64,000 nucleotides of DNA from Streptomyces cellostaticus (GCF_001513965.1 NZ_KQ948022.1:124001-188000), one strand, 5' to 3'; counted from the stretch's first letter, positions 7,724 through 16,411 are shown. Numbers and translations are program-made. The notes: generated by a model from the letters alone, not told the origin.

Positions 7724-9509
7724 GCGAGGCTCCGTATGTGGGCGAGTGCACGGTGGACAGCGTCTTCCCCTTGCCCATGTACATGTGCACCCCGCACGGC
7801 AGACACGGGTCGAAGCTGCGGACGGTGCGCATGATGTCGACGCCCTTGAAGTCGTCGGGCCCGTTCTCCTCGAAGACCGGCTGGCCCTGGACGGCGTCCT
7901 CGTACGGCCCCGGGGTGCCGTAGATGTCGCGGGGGCTGGCGTTCCACGGGGTGGGCGGGTACGGGTGGTAGTTGGCGATCTTCTTGTCCCTGATCACCAG
8001 GTGGTGGGAGAGGACGCCGCGCACCGCCTCGTGGAAGCCGCAGCCGATCGCCTCGTCGGGCACCTCGAAGTTCTCGTACACCTTGGTGTCGCCGCTGCGG
8101 AGCATGCCCATCGCCTCCTCCAGGAACTGCAGGGCCATGGCGGCGGCGTAGGCGACGAAGTACGGCCGGGCCCGGTCCCGTTCGATGGTGTTGCTCCACT
8201 TCGGGATGTGCCACTCCAGCGTGGTCTCCGGCAGCGACTCGCCCTTGGGCAGCGAGATGCGCACGCTGGAGCCGGTGGCCTTGACGTACGGCGTGTCGAC
8301 CAGGCCGCTCAGCGCGGTCGTCCACAGCCGGGCGAGGGGCCCGCCGCCGGTGTCCAGGGCGAGGTGCTCGCCGGTCTCCGGGTGGTGCCAGCGCGGACTC
8401 ATCACCCAGCTGTAGTTGCCGTCGAAGTCGCGTTTCTGTGGCACCGGGACGGTGGTCTGGTTCCACGGGTGGCGCATGTCGACGGGGTTGCCGAGCGGGT
8501 CGTGGGTGACGAAGGGCTGCTCGTTGACCCAGTCCTCGTAGTAGGAACTGCCGAGCATGATCCTGAGGCCGAGGTTGATGTCGACCAGGTTGTTGGTGAC
8601 CAGCTTGCCGTCCACCACGATGCCGGGGGTGACGTACATCGCCCTGCCCCACTGGTTCATGTTCGCGTAGCGGTAGTCGACCACGTCCGGGTTCTGCCAG
8701 GCGCCCCAGCAGCCCAGCAGGATGCGGCGCTTGCCGACCTCCTCGTAGCCGGGCAGGGCCTCGTAGAAGAAGTCGAAGACGTCGTCGTTCATCGCCACCG
8801 CCTTCTTCACGAAGTCGATGACGTGCATGAGCCGGCTCAGATAGTCGGTGAAGGTGTTCGGCTGCGGCATCGTGCCGACCCCGCCCGGGTACAGCGTCGA
8901 CGGGTGGACGTGCCGCCCCTCCATCAGGCAGAACATCTCTCGGGTGACCCGGCTGACCTTCAGCGCCTCCTTGTAGACCTCGCCCTCGAAGGGGTTGAAG
9001 GCCTGCATGATGTCGGCGATGGTCTTGAAGCCGTGGACGTCCCCGCGGGGCGCGGTGGTGCGCTCGGCGCGGGCCAGGACACCGGGGTTGGTGGCCTTGA
9101 CCATCGCCTCGCAGAAGTCCACGAAGACCAGGTTGTCCTGGAAGATCGTGTGGTCGAACATGTACTCGGCCGCTTCGCCGAGGTTGGTGATGTGCTCGGC
9201 CAGCTTCGGCGGCTTGACGCCGTAGGCCATCTGCTGGGCGTAGTTGGAGCACGTGGTGTGGTTGTCGCCGCAGATGCCGCAGATGCGCGAGGTGATGAAG
9301 CCGGCGTCGCGCGGGTCCTTGCCCTTCATGAACACCGAGTAGCCGCGGAACAGCGACGAGGTGCTGCGGCACTCCACGACTTCCCGGTTCGCGAAGTCGA
9401 TCTTCGTGTAGATGCCCAGGTTGCCGATGATCCGGGTGATCGGATCCCAGGACATGTCCACGATCTGTGCGGGTCTGCGCCCTGAGGGCCGGGACTCGGT
9501 GGTCGTCAT
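7716..9509 (-). CDS. hhyL: Group 5 (1h) [NiFe]-hydrogenase large subunit
   Basis: This is the catalytic subunit of an actinobacterial-type hydrogenase that oxidises H2 at trace levels in air. The 597-aa protein has the L1 motif RICGIC at residues 75-80 (Cys77, Cys80) and the C-terminal motif DPCLPCGVH (567-575, Cys569 and Cys572); together these hold nickel and iron. A 22-residue tail follows His575 and would be removed by a maturation endopeptidase, which is not found in the window. I chose the ATG at 9509 (MTTTESRPSG), with GAGGGG about 11 nt upstream; the longer frame upstream overlaps the small subunit. It lies 64 bp after the small-subunit gene. Confidence 0.95.
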   Translation of the reverse strand: MTTTESRPSGRRPAQIVDMSWDPITRIIGNLGIYTKIDFANREVVECRSTSSLFRGYSVFMKGKDPRDAGFITSRICGICGDNHTTCSNYAQQMAYGVKPPKLAEHITNLGEAAEYMFDHTIFQDNLVFVDFCEAMVKATNPGVLARAERTTAPRGDVHGFKTIADIMQAFNPFEGEVYKEALKVSRVTREMFCLMEGRHVHPSTLYPGGVGTMPQPNTFTDYLSRLMHVIDFVKKAVAMNDDVFDFFYEALPGYEEVGKRRILLGCWGAWQNPDVVDYRYANMNQWGRAMYVTPGIVVDGKLVTNNLVDINLGLRIMLGSSYYEDWVNEQPFVTHDPLGNPVDMRHPWNQTTVPVPQKRDFDGNYSWVMSPRWHHPETGEHLALDTGGGPLARLWTTALSGLVDTPYVKATGSSVRISLPKGESLPETTLEWHIPKWSNTIERDRARPYFVAYAAAMALQFLEEAMGMLRSGDTKVYENFEVPDEAIGCGFHEAVRGVLSHHLVIRDKKIANYHPYPPTPWNASPRDIYGTPGPYEDAVQGQPVFEENGPDDFKGVDIMRTVRSFDPCLPCGVHMYMGKGKTLSTVHSPTYGASHG

Positions 9510-9573
9510 CTGTGGTACTGCCCCTCGCTGTTCGGGTTCGGCGGGTCGGTGGCGGGATGCGGGACGGGCGGCG

Positions 9574-10635
9574 TCACGCACGCCAGTGCGGGTTGTATCC
9601 GCTGGTCAGCTTGCGCTTGTTGTGGCGCCACTTGGGTTCGTGGTTCACCACGTCGTTGGTCAGGCCGCGCAGCCGGCGGATGACGGCCCCGTACGGCTTG
9701 ACGGCGAGGGTCGACAGCGTCGCCCCGGGTGGTTCGTCCATGAACGGCATGAACGCGTCGGGGAAGCCGGGCATCGTGCACCCGATGCAGATGCCGCCGA
9801 CGTTCGGACAGCCGCCCACCCCGGCCATCCAGCCGCGCTTGGGCACGTTGCAGTTGACGACCGGACCCCAACAGCCCGTCTTCACCAGGCACTTGGGCGA
9901 GTTGTAGTCCTTGCCGAAGTCGGCCTGCTCGTAGTACGCGGCCCGGTCGCAGCCCTCGTGCACGGTCTTCCCGAACAGCCACTGCGGCCGCAGCATGTGG
10001 TCCAGCGGGGGCGGGGGAGCGGTACCGGCCGCGTGCTGGAGCACCCAGATCAGGGTCTCCATGAAGTTCTCCGGCTGGATGGGACAGCCGGGCACGTTGA
10101 CGACGGGAAGACCGGCCTGTGACCGGAACTCCCAGCCCAGGTAGTCGGCGAGCCCCATGCAGCCCGTGGGGTTGCCGGCCATGGCGTGGATGCCGCCGAA
10201 GGTGGCACAGGTGCCGGCGGCCACCACCGCCCAGGCCTTCGGGGCGAGCTGGTCGATCCACCAGTTCAGGGTCTGCGGCTCACCGGTCTCGGGGTCGTTG
10301 CCGAACGACGTCCAGTAGCCGTCGCCCTCGATGATCCGCTGGTTCGGGACCGAACCCTCGATGACGAGGATGAACGGGGCCAGGTCGCCGCGCGCCGCCG
10401 CCCGGTACGGGGCGAGGAAGTCCTCGCCGCCCAGGCTCGGCGAGAGCACCTTGTTGACCAGGTTGACCTTCGGCAGGCCCGGGATGAGGCCGAGCACCAC
10501 GTCCTCGATGGAGGGCTGGTCGGCGGCCGTCAGGGAGACGGTGTCGCCGTCGCAGCTCATGCCCTCGGAGATCCAGAGGATGTGGATCTCGTCGATCGCG
10601 TCGCGCTCCTCGGTGGCACTGCTCTGGGTGGTCAT
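9574..10635 (-). CDS. hhyS: Group 5 (1h) [NiFe]-hydrogenase small subunit
   Basis: The electron-transferring subunit, 353 aa, has three Fe-S cluster sites. There is no Tat signal, in line with the cytoplasmic orientation of group 5 enzymes. The proximal-cluster motif is EGMSCDGD: Cys28 is kept but the second position of the usual CxxC is Asp31. The known actinobacterial hydrogenase of Ralstonia eutropha likewise uses one Asp and three Cys at this cluster. Further ligand-rich stretches are NVPGCPIQ, HEGCDRAAYY, GCWGPVVNC and GGCPNVGGICIGCTMPGFPD. The ATG has a purine-rich AAAGGCGG upstream. It follows the 523-aa gene by 57 bp and precedes the large subunit. Confidence 0.95.
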   Translation of the reverse strand: MTTQSSATEERDAIDEIHILWISEGMSCDGDTVSLTAADQPSIEDVVLGLIPGLPKVNLVNKVLSPSLGGEDFLAPYRAAARGDLAPFILVIEGSVPNQRIIEGDGYWTSFGNDPETGEPQTLNWWIDQLAPKAWAVVAAGTCATFGGIHAMAGNPTGCMGLADYLGWEFRSQAGLPVVNVPGCPIQPENFMETLIWVLQHAAGTAPPPPLDHMLRPQWLFGKTVHEGCDRAAYYEQADFGKDYNSPKCLVKTGCWGPVVNCNVPKRGWMAGVGGCPNVGGICIGCTMPGFPDAFMPFMDEPPGATLSTLAVKPYGAVIRRLRGLTNDVVNHEPKWRHNKRKLTSGYNPHWRA

Positions 10636-10692
10636 GTCGTCCGCCTTTGCTGCAGTCGGTCGCGGAGTCGGTCGTCGGCGTGCGCCGGCAGG

Positions 10693-12264
10693 TCAGGGGC
10701 GTCCATCGAACCGTCCCTCCTCCGGCCGGTCGGCCGGACGCTGGGGCCGCGGGGACTGCGGCCGGGGTGGTTGGCCGCGGCCCGGCGGACTCGGTGCGTC
10801 CGTCTGCGCGAGCGGCTCCAGCTCGTCGGGCCGGAAGTAGTGGAAACGGCCGTACCAGCCGTGCAGTTCGGCGGCGGGATCGTCGTCCACGGTGACCGCG
10901 AGGTGCACACTGCCGTCCACGTCGTGGAAGACCGCCGCCACCTGCGCGGTCCGGCCGGCCAGGAACATGTCCTGGGCGTCCGCGCCCCGGCCGCGCGGCC
11001 GCAGCCGGACCCGGCTGCCGCCACCGACGGGGACGCCGTCCACCGACACCGTGTCGGTCGTCGGGGACAGCCCGTCGTCGGCGCCCTCCTGCCACCAGGA
11101 GGGCCGTTCGGCCCGGGCCCCGGTCGTGACGGGCGTGGCCGGGGTCAGCGAGCGGATCGCCCCGTGCAGCCGGGCGAACACCTCCCGGGGCATGCTGTCG
11201 ACCCGGTCGAGGATCTGTGCGGCACGCGCGTCCGTGGCCCGGGCCTCGGCCTTCTCCTCGTCGGTCAGGAGCATGGTGCGCAGCGTCAGGATCTCGTCGA
11301 TCTCCGCCGCGTCGTGCAGATCGCCCGGGCTCTCCGGCGCCACCTGCGGGCGGTCCGGGAGGATGATCGGGGAAGAGAGCACGACCGGTCCGGTCGGACC
11401 CGTGTCCTCGGGTGCTCCGCCGAGCACGGGAAAGGTGAACTCGTTGCGGCAGCCGCGCACCTGGTCCCGCAGGCCGGCAGGCGGATCGATCAGCGAGACG
11501 AACTCCACGCCCGCACCGCCGAGAAGCGTGTGGGCCCCGAGCAGCGCAGACCGCAGAGCATCACCACGCACGGCCCGGGCATCCGGGGCGTGGCCGGTGT
11601 TCTCGGTGCGCACGCGCAGCCGGTACACGTCCTCGGTGACCCGCTCGGCCACGACCGCCGTCCGCGCCCGGACCTCCTCACGCCGCCGCACCACCTGCCC
11701 TGCCCCCGCGGGCAGCGGCTCCGTCTCCTCGCCCGCGGGCGCCCCGGCCTCGGCGGAGCACTCGCCCCGCAGCAGATCCTCCAGCGGCCACTGGAGAGCG
11801 GTCTCGTGCGGGACCGCCTCGTCGAAGGTGAGATGGGCCGTGCCGTCCGCGGTCCGCAGCGACTCGACCGGGCGGCAGCGGCCGTCGGCGCCGACCTGCC
11901 GCACCTGCTTGTGCTGCATCTGCAGATAGCGCACCCGTACCCGTACGACCGCCCCGGGCCGCCGCACGCGCACCAGGCACTCGGTCTGCTGGTACCAGGA
12001 GTCCGCGGAGCCGGAGATGCCCGGCGTGACGGGCCCGTCCGCCTCCACCCAGTCGCGGGGCAGCAGCACCCCGAACTGCCAGCGGACCCGGTTCTTGGCC
12101 GAGGAGCGGCGGTACGGGTAGAGGAGGTAGCCCTCGTACAGGACGGCATCGGCGACAGCGCTCACCTGCGCGAAGGCGCCGCCGGACACGTCGTGCGACG
12201 CGTCGTCGGCCTCCCCTTCCACGGCAGCGCATGCCACGCCGTTCCCGCCGCCCGTCTCCGCCAT
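10693..12264 (-). CDS. Conserved 523-aa protein at the head of the hydrogenase operon
   Basis: This 523-aa cytoplasmic protein is the first gene of the leftward operon, with AAGGAGG before the ATG. I do not recognise a domain. The N-terminal part (VLYEGYLLYPYRRSSAKNR, WQFGVLLPRDWVEADG) is well ordered in appearance. The middle has NTGHAPDARAVRGDALRSALLGAHTLL, ending in a clear block with EFVSLIDPP and GCRNEFTFPVLGG. A helical charged region with LTDEEKAEARATD follows near residue 330, and the C-terminus has a Pro/Arg-rich tail. There is no cysteine cluster or membrane segment. Its place immediately before the structural genes suggests an accessory or assembly role specific to group 5 hydrogenases. 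Confidence 0.75.
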   Translation of the reverse strand: MAETGGGNGVACAAVEGEADDASHDVSGGAFAQVSAVADAVLYEGYLLYPYRRSSAKNRVRWQFGVLLPRDWVEADGPVTPGISGSADSWYQQTECLVRVRRPGAVVRVRVRYLQMQHKQVRQVGADGRCRPVESLRTADGTAHLTFDEAVPHETALQWPLEDLLRGECSAEAGAPAGEETEPLPAGAGQVVRRREEVRARTAVVAERVTEDVYRLRVRTENTGHAPDARAVRGDALRSALLGAHTLLGGAGVEFVSLIDPPAGLRDQVRGCRNEFTFPVLGGAPEDTGPTGPVVLSSPIILPDRPQVAPESPGDLHDAAEIDEILTLRTMLLTDEEKAEARATDARAAQILDRVDSMPREVFARLHGAIRSLTPATPVTTGARAERPSWWQEGADDGLSPTTDTVSVDGVPVGGGSRVRLRPRGRGADAQDMFLAGRTAQVAAVFHDVDGSVHLAVTVDDDPAAELHGWYGRFHYFRPDELEPLAQTDAPSPPGRGQPPRPQSPRPQRPADRPEEGRFDGRP

Positions 12265-12310
12265 CCCGCCTCCTTGTCACAGGTGCACCGGCCGATCCCT
12301 TCCACCAAGG

Positions 12311-12553
12311 TCACACCCCTCACGGGTCCTCGCCCCTCCGGCGGACCGGTATTGCTCCGGTCAGGGGAGAGTGCGGGTTCGGTGGTGGCTGCGGTCATGG
12401 GTGAGGGCGGTACGTGATCGGAGCGGAGCGGTCATGTGGGCCGTGCGGTGTCGAGGCAGCAGTGGACGAAGTCCTGCACGACGGGATGGTGGTCGTCGGC
12501 GGGGGCCCAGGCCACGCCCGCTTGTGTGGGGCTCACGCGGGTGACCGGCGGGT
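12311..12553. repeat. Tandem duplication, copy 1 (LysR 3' end plus downstream)
   Basis: Bases 12320-12519 are identical, as far as I can read, to 12564-12763. Four mismatches follow in the next 34 bases, after which identity ends near 12553/12797. The period is 244 bp. This copy contains, on the minus strand, a fragment equivalent to the last roughly 40 codons of the adjacent LysR gene (stop equivalent at 12432-12434), but with no start, so it is a non-functional remnant. The stretch 12265-12675 between the hydrogenase operon and the LysR gene holds no complete gene. Confidence 0.9.
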
Positions 12554-12563
12554 GTCACGCCTG

Positions 12564-12797
12564 TCACGGGTCCTCGCCCCTCCGGCGGACCGGTATTGCT
12601 CCGGTCAGGGGAGAGTGCGGGTTCGGTGGTGGCTGCGGTCATGGGTGAGGGCGGTACGTGATCGGAGCGGAGCGGTCATGTGGGCCGTGCGGTGTCGAGG
12701 CAGCAGTGGACGAAGTCCTGCACGACGGGATGGTGGTCGTCGGCGGGGGCCCAGGCCACGCCCACCTGTGTGGGGCTCACGCCGGTGACCGGCCGGT
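12564..12797. repeat. Tandem duplication, copy 2 (includes the intact LysR 3' end)
   Basis: This is the second copy of the 244-bp-period repeat. Its right-hand part is the true C-terminal coding region of the LysR gene ending at 12676. Both copies contain a short hairpin, GACCGG and CCGGTC with a 7-nt loop (12584-12606 here), which is placed as a terminator for the LysR gene. Confidence 0.88.
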
Positions 12798-13572
12798 AGA
12801 CGACGCCGGGGCGGGCGTAGAACCGCGCGGCGGAGCGGGGTGCGAGGGCGATGCCGTAGCCGTTGGCGATGGCGTTCAGCCAGTCGTCGGGCTGCTCGGT
12901 GACCGCACCGATGCGGACGGGGTGGCCCTCGCGCTCGTCGGCGGCCAGCCAGTGATCGCGCCACGAGCCGGTATCCGCCGGGGCGGCGACGAACGGTTCG
13001 TCCCACAGGTCGCGGAAGGCGATCGTGTCGCAGGCGGCCAGCCGGTGCGTGCTGGGCAGGGCGATCCACCGCGGTTCGCTGAAGAGCGGTTCGACGCGCA
13101 GGGCGTCCTGGCCCGGGAAGGGCAGTCTCAGCAGCGCGGCGTCCACGTCCCCGGTGGCCAGGCCCGCGCTCGGGTTCGACCAGGCCGCCTGGCGCAGCTC
13201 GGTGCGCCACCCGGGCCGGCGCCGGGCGAATGCGGCGACGATCTCCTGCGTCGCCTCGTTGGCCGCGCTCGCCAGGAACCCGACGCGCAGCACCCGTGCG
13301 GCCTGGCGCTGTGCGGTGTGGGTGGCGCGCAGGGCGTCCTCCCACGCCGTGAGCACCCTCGGGGCGAGGCGCGCGAGTTCCCGGCCGGGGCCGGTCAGCG
13401 CCATCCCGGCCCGCGAGCGGTCGAACAGCCGTACGCCGAGCAGGGTTTCCAGCTGCCGGACCTGCTTCGTGAGGGCGGGCTGGGACACGAACACGCGCTC
13501 GGCGGCGCGCGTGAGGCTGCCCTCCTCGGCGACGGCCAGGAAGGAGCGCAGGAGACGGGTGTCGACATCCAT
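12676..13572 (-). CDS. LysR-family transcriptional regulator
   Basis: This 298-aa DNA-binding regulator has an N-terminal winged helix-turn-helix (residues 1-60, LLRSFLAVAEEGSLTRAAERVFVSQPALTKQVRQ) and a substrate-binding domain from about 90 (VLRVGFLASAANEATQEIV). The start MDVDTRLLRSF is at the usual distance from the HTH. It is divergent from the doxX-type gene with a 62-bp spacer, so it most likely controls that gene and itself. Its ligand is not predictable. Its 3' end is duplicated downstream. Confidence 0.9.
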   Translation of the reverse strand: MDVDTRLLRSFLAVAEEGSLTRAAERVFVSQPALTKQVRQLETLLGVRLFDRSRAGMALTGPGRELARLAPRVLTAWEDALRATHTAQRQAARVLRVGFLASAANEATQEIVAAFARRRPGWRTELRQAAWSNPSAGLATGDVDAALLRLPFPGQDALRVEPLFSEPRWIALPSTHRLAACDTIAFRDLWDEPFVAAPADTGSWRDHWLAADEREGHPVRIGAVTEQPDDWLNAIANGYGIALAPRSAARFYARPGVVYRPVTGVSPTQVGVAWAPADDHHPVVQDFVHCCLDTARPT

Positions 13573-13576
13573 TCCA

Positions 13577-13595
13577 GCAGGTTATAGGTGCAGGT
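13577..13595. promoter_or_regulatory. Candidate LysR operator in the LysR/doxX spacer
   Basis: Two GCAGGT hexamers (13577-13582 and 13590-13595) lie 13 bp apart in the short divergent spacer, separated by the AT-richer TATAG. Direct half-sites spaced by just over one helical turn fit a LysR-type site, but no binding data support it. Confidence 0.35.
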
Positions 13596-13634
13596 ATTGG
13601 ACGTCGCGGTGGCGGCCGAAGGAGGGTGGAGGCC

Positions 13635-13985
13635 ATGGAACTCGCCTACGTCCTCGTCACCTGTGCGGCCGTCCTCGCCAACGCCGGTATCGCGGCAGCC
13701 GACTTCGTGAAGGCGCCGTTCGTGCTCGCCAACTCCGGCGCGGTCGGTGTGCCGGCGGCCTGGCTGCCGCCCCTGGCCCTGCTGAAAGCGGCCGGGGCGG
13801 CGGGCCTCCTGCTGGGGCTGCTGGGCTTGCGCCCCCTGGGCATCGCGGCCGGCATCGGTCTGGTGCTCTTCTACATCGGCGCCATGGCCGTCCATGTGCG
13901 GGCCCGGGTGCTCCACAACATCGCGTTCCCCGGCCTGTTCCTGGCGCTCGCGGCAGGAGCCCTGGCCCTGGCGGCGATGCGCTAG
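13635..13985 (+). CDS. DoxX-family small membrane protein
   Basis: This 116-aa protein has four predicted membrane helices (about residues 2-20, 40-62, 67-88 and 93-113), with AADFVKAPFVLANSGAVGVP between the first two, as in DoxX-like proteins. I chose the ATG at 13635 because AAGGAGG ends about 9 nt upstream; an in-frame GTG at 13626 overlaps that site. It is divergent from the LysR regulator. Family members include subunits of quinone-linked systems, but the function of such stand-alone copies is unknown. Confidence 0.8.
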   Translation: MELAYVLVTCAAVLANAGIAAADFVKAPFVLANSGAVGVPAAWLPPLALLKAAGAAGLLLGLLGLRPLGIAAGIGLVLFYIGAMAVHVRARVLHNIAFPGLFLALAAGALALAAMR

Positions 13986-14043
13986 AGGGTGTCTTCAGAT
14001 CACCCGCCGGACGAGTCTCAAGCCCTGCACGAACTGCGCCTCC

Positions 14044-14060
14044 CGCACCTGCCAGGTGCG
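14044..14060. promoter_or_regulatory. 17-bp palindrome between doxX and the phosphatase
   Basis: CGCACCTG and CAGGTGCG surround a single C at 14052. The arms are too close for a hairpin, so it would suit a dimeric DNA-binding protein better than a terminator. It lies between converging genes, where an operator is not expected, so its meaning is unclear. Confidence 0.3.
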
Positions 14061-14078
14061 ACGCCGCGCCGCGCTCGG

Positions 14079-15287
14079 TCACCGCTGGGCGGTCTCGCAC
14101 GGCAGGCGTTCCAGCGCGACCAGGGCCGCGTCGTCGCCGAGGTCGCCGTCGACGTGGCGCAGCAGGCCGCGCCGCAGCGCGGAGACCATCGCGGGCAGCG
14201 GGCGGCCGGCGTGGGTGCGGGTGTGGGCGGTCAGGTCGTAGAACCGGCCCTGGCGGTCCCGGGCCTCGATGAATCCGTCCGTGTAGAGGACGAGCCGGTC
14301 GCCCGCCGCGAACGGCACCGTCTGTGCCACCGGTGCCGCGTCCAGCAGATCGCCGAGCCCGAGGGGAGCCCCGGGCTCGTCGGGCAGATGGGCGTGGACC
14401 CGGCCCGCACGGACGATCAGCGGCTCGGGATGACCGCAGTGGACGATGCGGGCCGTGGCCTCGCCGGGTGGAAACTCCACCAGCAGCGCGGTCGCGAACC
14501 GCTCCGTGAACAGCGCCCCGGACCCCTTGCCGTCCGGCTCGCCGTCGGACCGCCTGCCGTCCAGTGCCGCTATGTGCCGCCGGGCGCGTTCGTCCAGCCG
14601 CTGCGCCACGGTGGTCAGGGACGCTTCACGGTCGGCCAGCTCCCGGAACGCGCCGAGCAGGGTCGCCGAGGCCCCGACGGCGGGCAGCCCCTTGCCGCGC
14701 ACGTCGCCGATGAGGATCCGGGTGCCGTACGGGGTGTGGACCGCCTCGTAGAAGTCGCCGCCGATCCGCGCCTCCGACTCGGCCGGCAGGTACACGCCGG
14801 ACAGCGCCAAGGAGCGCATCCGGTGGGGGAGCGGGTGCATCAGCGCGCGCTGTGCGGTCTGAGCGACGGAACGGGCCTGGCGCAGCTGCCCCTCCCGCCG
14901 CTGTCGCAGAGAAGAGGTGGTGAGCGAGGTGAGCCCGACCACGACCAGGCTGCACAGGATGACGTTCGAGTCGGGGGAGCCGACCTGTCCCGCGGCCATC
15001 TGCAGCAGCGCGGTCAGGACGAGCGCCGTGCAGCCGAGCGCCGCCGTCGCCCAGAGGGGGAGCAGGGCTGCGGCCAGGACCGGGACGCCCGCCATCACCG
15101 GCGAGACGTGCAGCCATTCCGGCGTGAGCAGGTCGGTGAGCGCGACGGCGGCCATGAGCAGGACGGGGGCGAGCGCAAGGAGTCCACGGGTTCGGGGCAG
15201 TCGGCGCCACGCGGCCGGGTCCTGGCCCGCGGGGTCTGGGACGGGGGCGTCGGCGGTGTGCTGGAGATCGGTGGGGTGAGAGATCAT
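14079..15287 (-). CDS. Membrane-anchored SpoIIE-type PP2C phosphatase
   Basis: This 402-aa protein has three or four membrane helices in the first ~130 residues (LLALAPVLLMAAVALTDLL, then VMAGVPVLAAALLPLWATAALG and NVILCSLVVVGLTSL), then a coiled linker and a PP2C-type Ser phosphatase domain (about 170-395). Metal-binding acidic motifs are visible: EARIGGDFYEA, LIGDVRGKG, YTDGFIEARD and GDDAALVAL. Such proteins dephosphorylate anti-anti-sigma factors in Streptomyces stress and development pathways. The start ATG overlaps the stop of the FUSC gene (ATGA), so the two are cotranscribed and the membrane pair may act together. Confidence 0.88.
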   Translation of the reverse strand: MISHPTDLQHTADAPVPDPAGQDPAAWRRLPRTRGLLALAPVLLMAAVALTDLLTPEWLHVSPVMAGVPVLAAALLPLWATAALGCTALVLTALLQMAAGQVGSPDSNVILCSLVVVGLTSLTTSSLRQRREGQLRQARSVAQTAQRALMHPLPHRMRSLALSGVYLPAESEARIGGDFYEAVHTPYGTRILIGDVRGKGLPAVGASATLLGAFRELADREASLTTVAQRLDERARRHIAALDGRRSDGEPDGKGSGALFTERFATALLVEFPPGEATARIVHCGHPEPLIVRAGRVHAHLPDEPGAPLGLGDLLDAAPVAQTVPFAAGDRLVLYTDGFIEARDRQGRFYDLTAHTRTHAGRPLPAMVSALRRGLLRHVDGDLGDDAALVALERLPCETAQR

Positions 15288-16411
15288 CGTCGCTGTGAGG
15301 GCTGTAGAGGGCTGAGCGCGCGGTGGCGCCGGGCGGGTGTCCGGGGCGGGGTGGGTATGGACGTCGTCAGGCTGGTGAGGGCCGCGTCCAGGTGATGGAG
15401 AAGATGCCGGTCCTCGTCGTGGGCGACCGGGGGACCGCAGCCGGGGATGCCGAGCCGGGCGAGCGCGTGACGTGCGGCGGGCAGGGCCGGGTGGGGTCGG
15501 CCGCCCCGGCAGTCGTACACGCACAGGGCCGTGGTGCGCAGCAGGCGTGCATACGGTTGTGCGAAGCCGCCGGCGCGAGGGGTGCCCCCGGCCCGTGTAC
15601 CGGCCCGGCCGACCAGGGGCTGTTCGTCCAGGAGCCGTCCGGTCGCGCACACCTGCTCCTCCACGTCGGCCAGTACCCGCAGCACACGCCGGTCCAGGTG
15701 CCAGCGGCGGCGTCGCGCCGTCGGCCGTACGTTCCACCGCACGCTCTCGTGCGCCTCCTCCACGGCGGTACGTGCTTGCGCCACCGCGGTGTCCAGTTCG
15801 TGGTGCCAGGCGGGGCCGAGCACCTCGCGCGGCCGCCCGCGTCCGGTGACGGAGTCGGCCAGACCGTCGAGGTGATGGGCGAGCAGGGTGCGCAGTCTCT
15901 CCAGCGCCCGCTCCGCCGACCGCACGCGCACGGCGGGGAACAGCAGCGCGCTGCACGCCAGGCCGAAGGCGAGGCCCACCATGATCTCGGCGAGGTGGGA
16001 GACCAGTTCGGCGGGATGGCGGCCGCGGACCAGGGCGAACGTGATGAGTGCCGTCGTCGGCAGATGCAGTCCGTGGTGGCCGAGGAACTCGTGCCGGGCC
16101 AGCAGCACGGAGGCGAAGACCACGAGAGCGAGACCCGCCATGCCCGGCTCCACGTAGAGGGCCGCGGGCACGGCGACGGCCACGCCGAGCAGGCATCCGG
16201 CGGCGTACCGGGTGGCGGCGGCGACCGTGCGGACCACCGTCGCCTCGACGATGAGCAGCGCCGCGACGGCCCCTGCGTAGGGGTGTGGCGCGTGTAGCAG
16301 GGTCACGCACGCCTGCCAGGTCAGCCCGGCGGCCACGGTCGCCCGCGCGGCATCCGCGCACTCGGCTCGGCCGAACGGGATCGCGGGGGCCGTCATCCGT
16401 GCGGTGCGCAT
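15284..16411 (-). CDS. FUSC-family membrane protein (aromatic-acid exporter type)
   Basis: This 375-aa protein has about six predicted membrane helices in the first 170 residues (GAVAALLIVEATVVRTVA, AAGCLLGVAVAVPAALYV and others), then a soluble, mostly helical C-terminal half. This fits half-size FUSC proteins related to aromatic carboxylic acid efflux. The ATG at 16411 (MRTARMTAP) has AAGGAGA about 12 nt upstream. An in-frame ATG lies 15 bp further in. It overlaps the phosphatase gene downstream by 4 nt. The substrate is unknown. Confidence 0.8.
   Translation of the reverse strand: MRTARMTAPAIPFGRAECADAARATVAAGLTWQACVTLLHAPHPYAGAVAALLIVEATVVRTVAAATRYAAGCLLGVAVAVPAALYVEPGMAGLALVVFASVLLARHEFLGHHGLHLPTTALITFALVRGRHPAELVSHLAEIMVGLAFGLACSALLFPAVRVRSAERALERLRTLLAHHLDGLADSVTGRGRPREVLGPAWHHELDTAVAQARTAVEEAHESVRWNVRPTARRRRWHLDRRVLRVLADVEEQVCATGRLLDEQPLVGRAGTRAGGTPRAGGFAQPYARLLRTTALCVYDCRGGRPHPALPAARHALARLGIPGCGPPVAHDEDRHLLHHLDAALTSLTTSIPTPPRTPARRHRALSPLQPSQRR

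Noticed and set aside
7671..9485. 600-codon open frame on the plus strand opposite the hydrogenase large subunit
   Set aside because: Its product is Val/Ala/Asp-rich without domains, mirrors the large subunit codons and has no ribosome site; it is a shadow of the real gene.
12311..12797. Direct repeats as attachment sites of an excised or integrated element
   Set aside because: The copies are nearly contiguous, nothing lies between them, and there is no tRNA or integrase gene nearby; a simple tandem duplication explains them.
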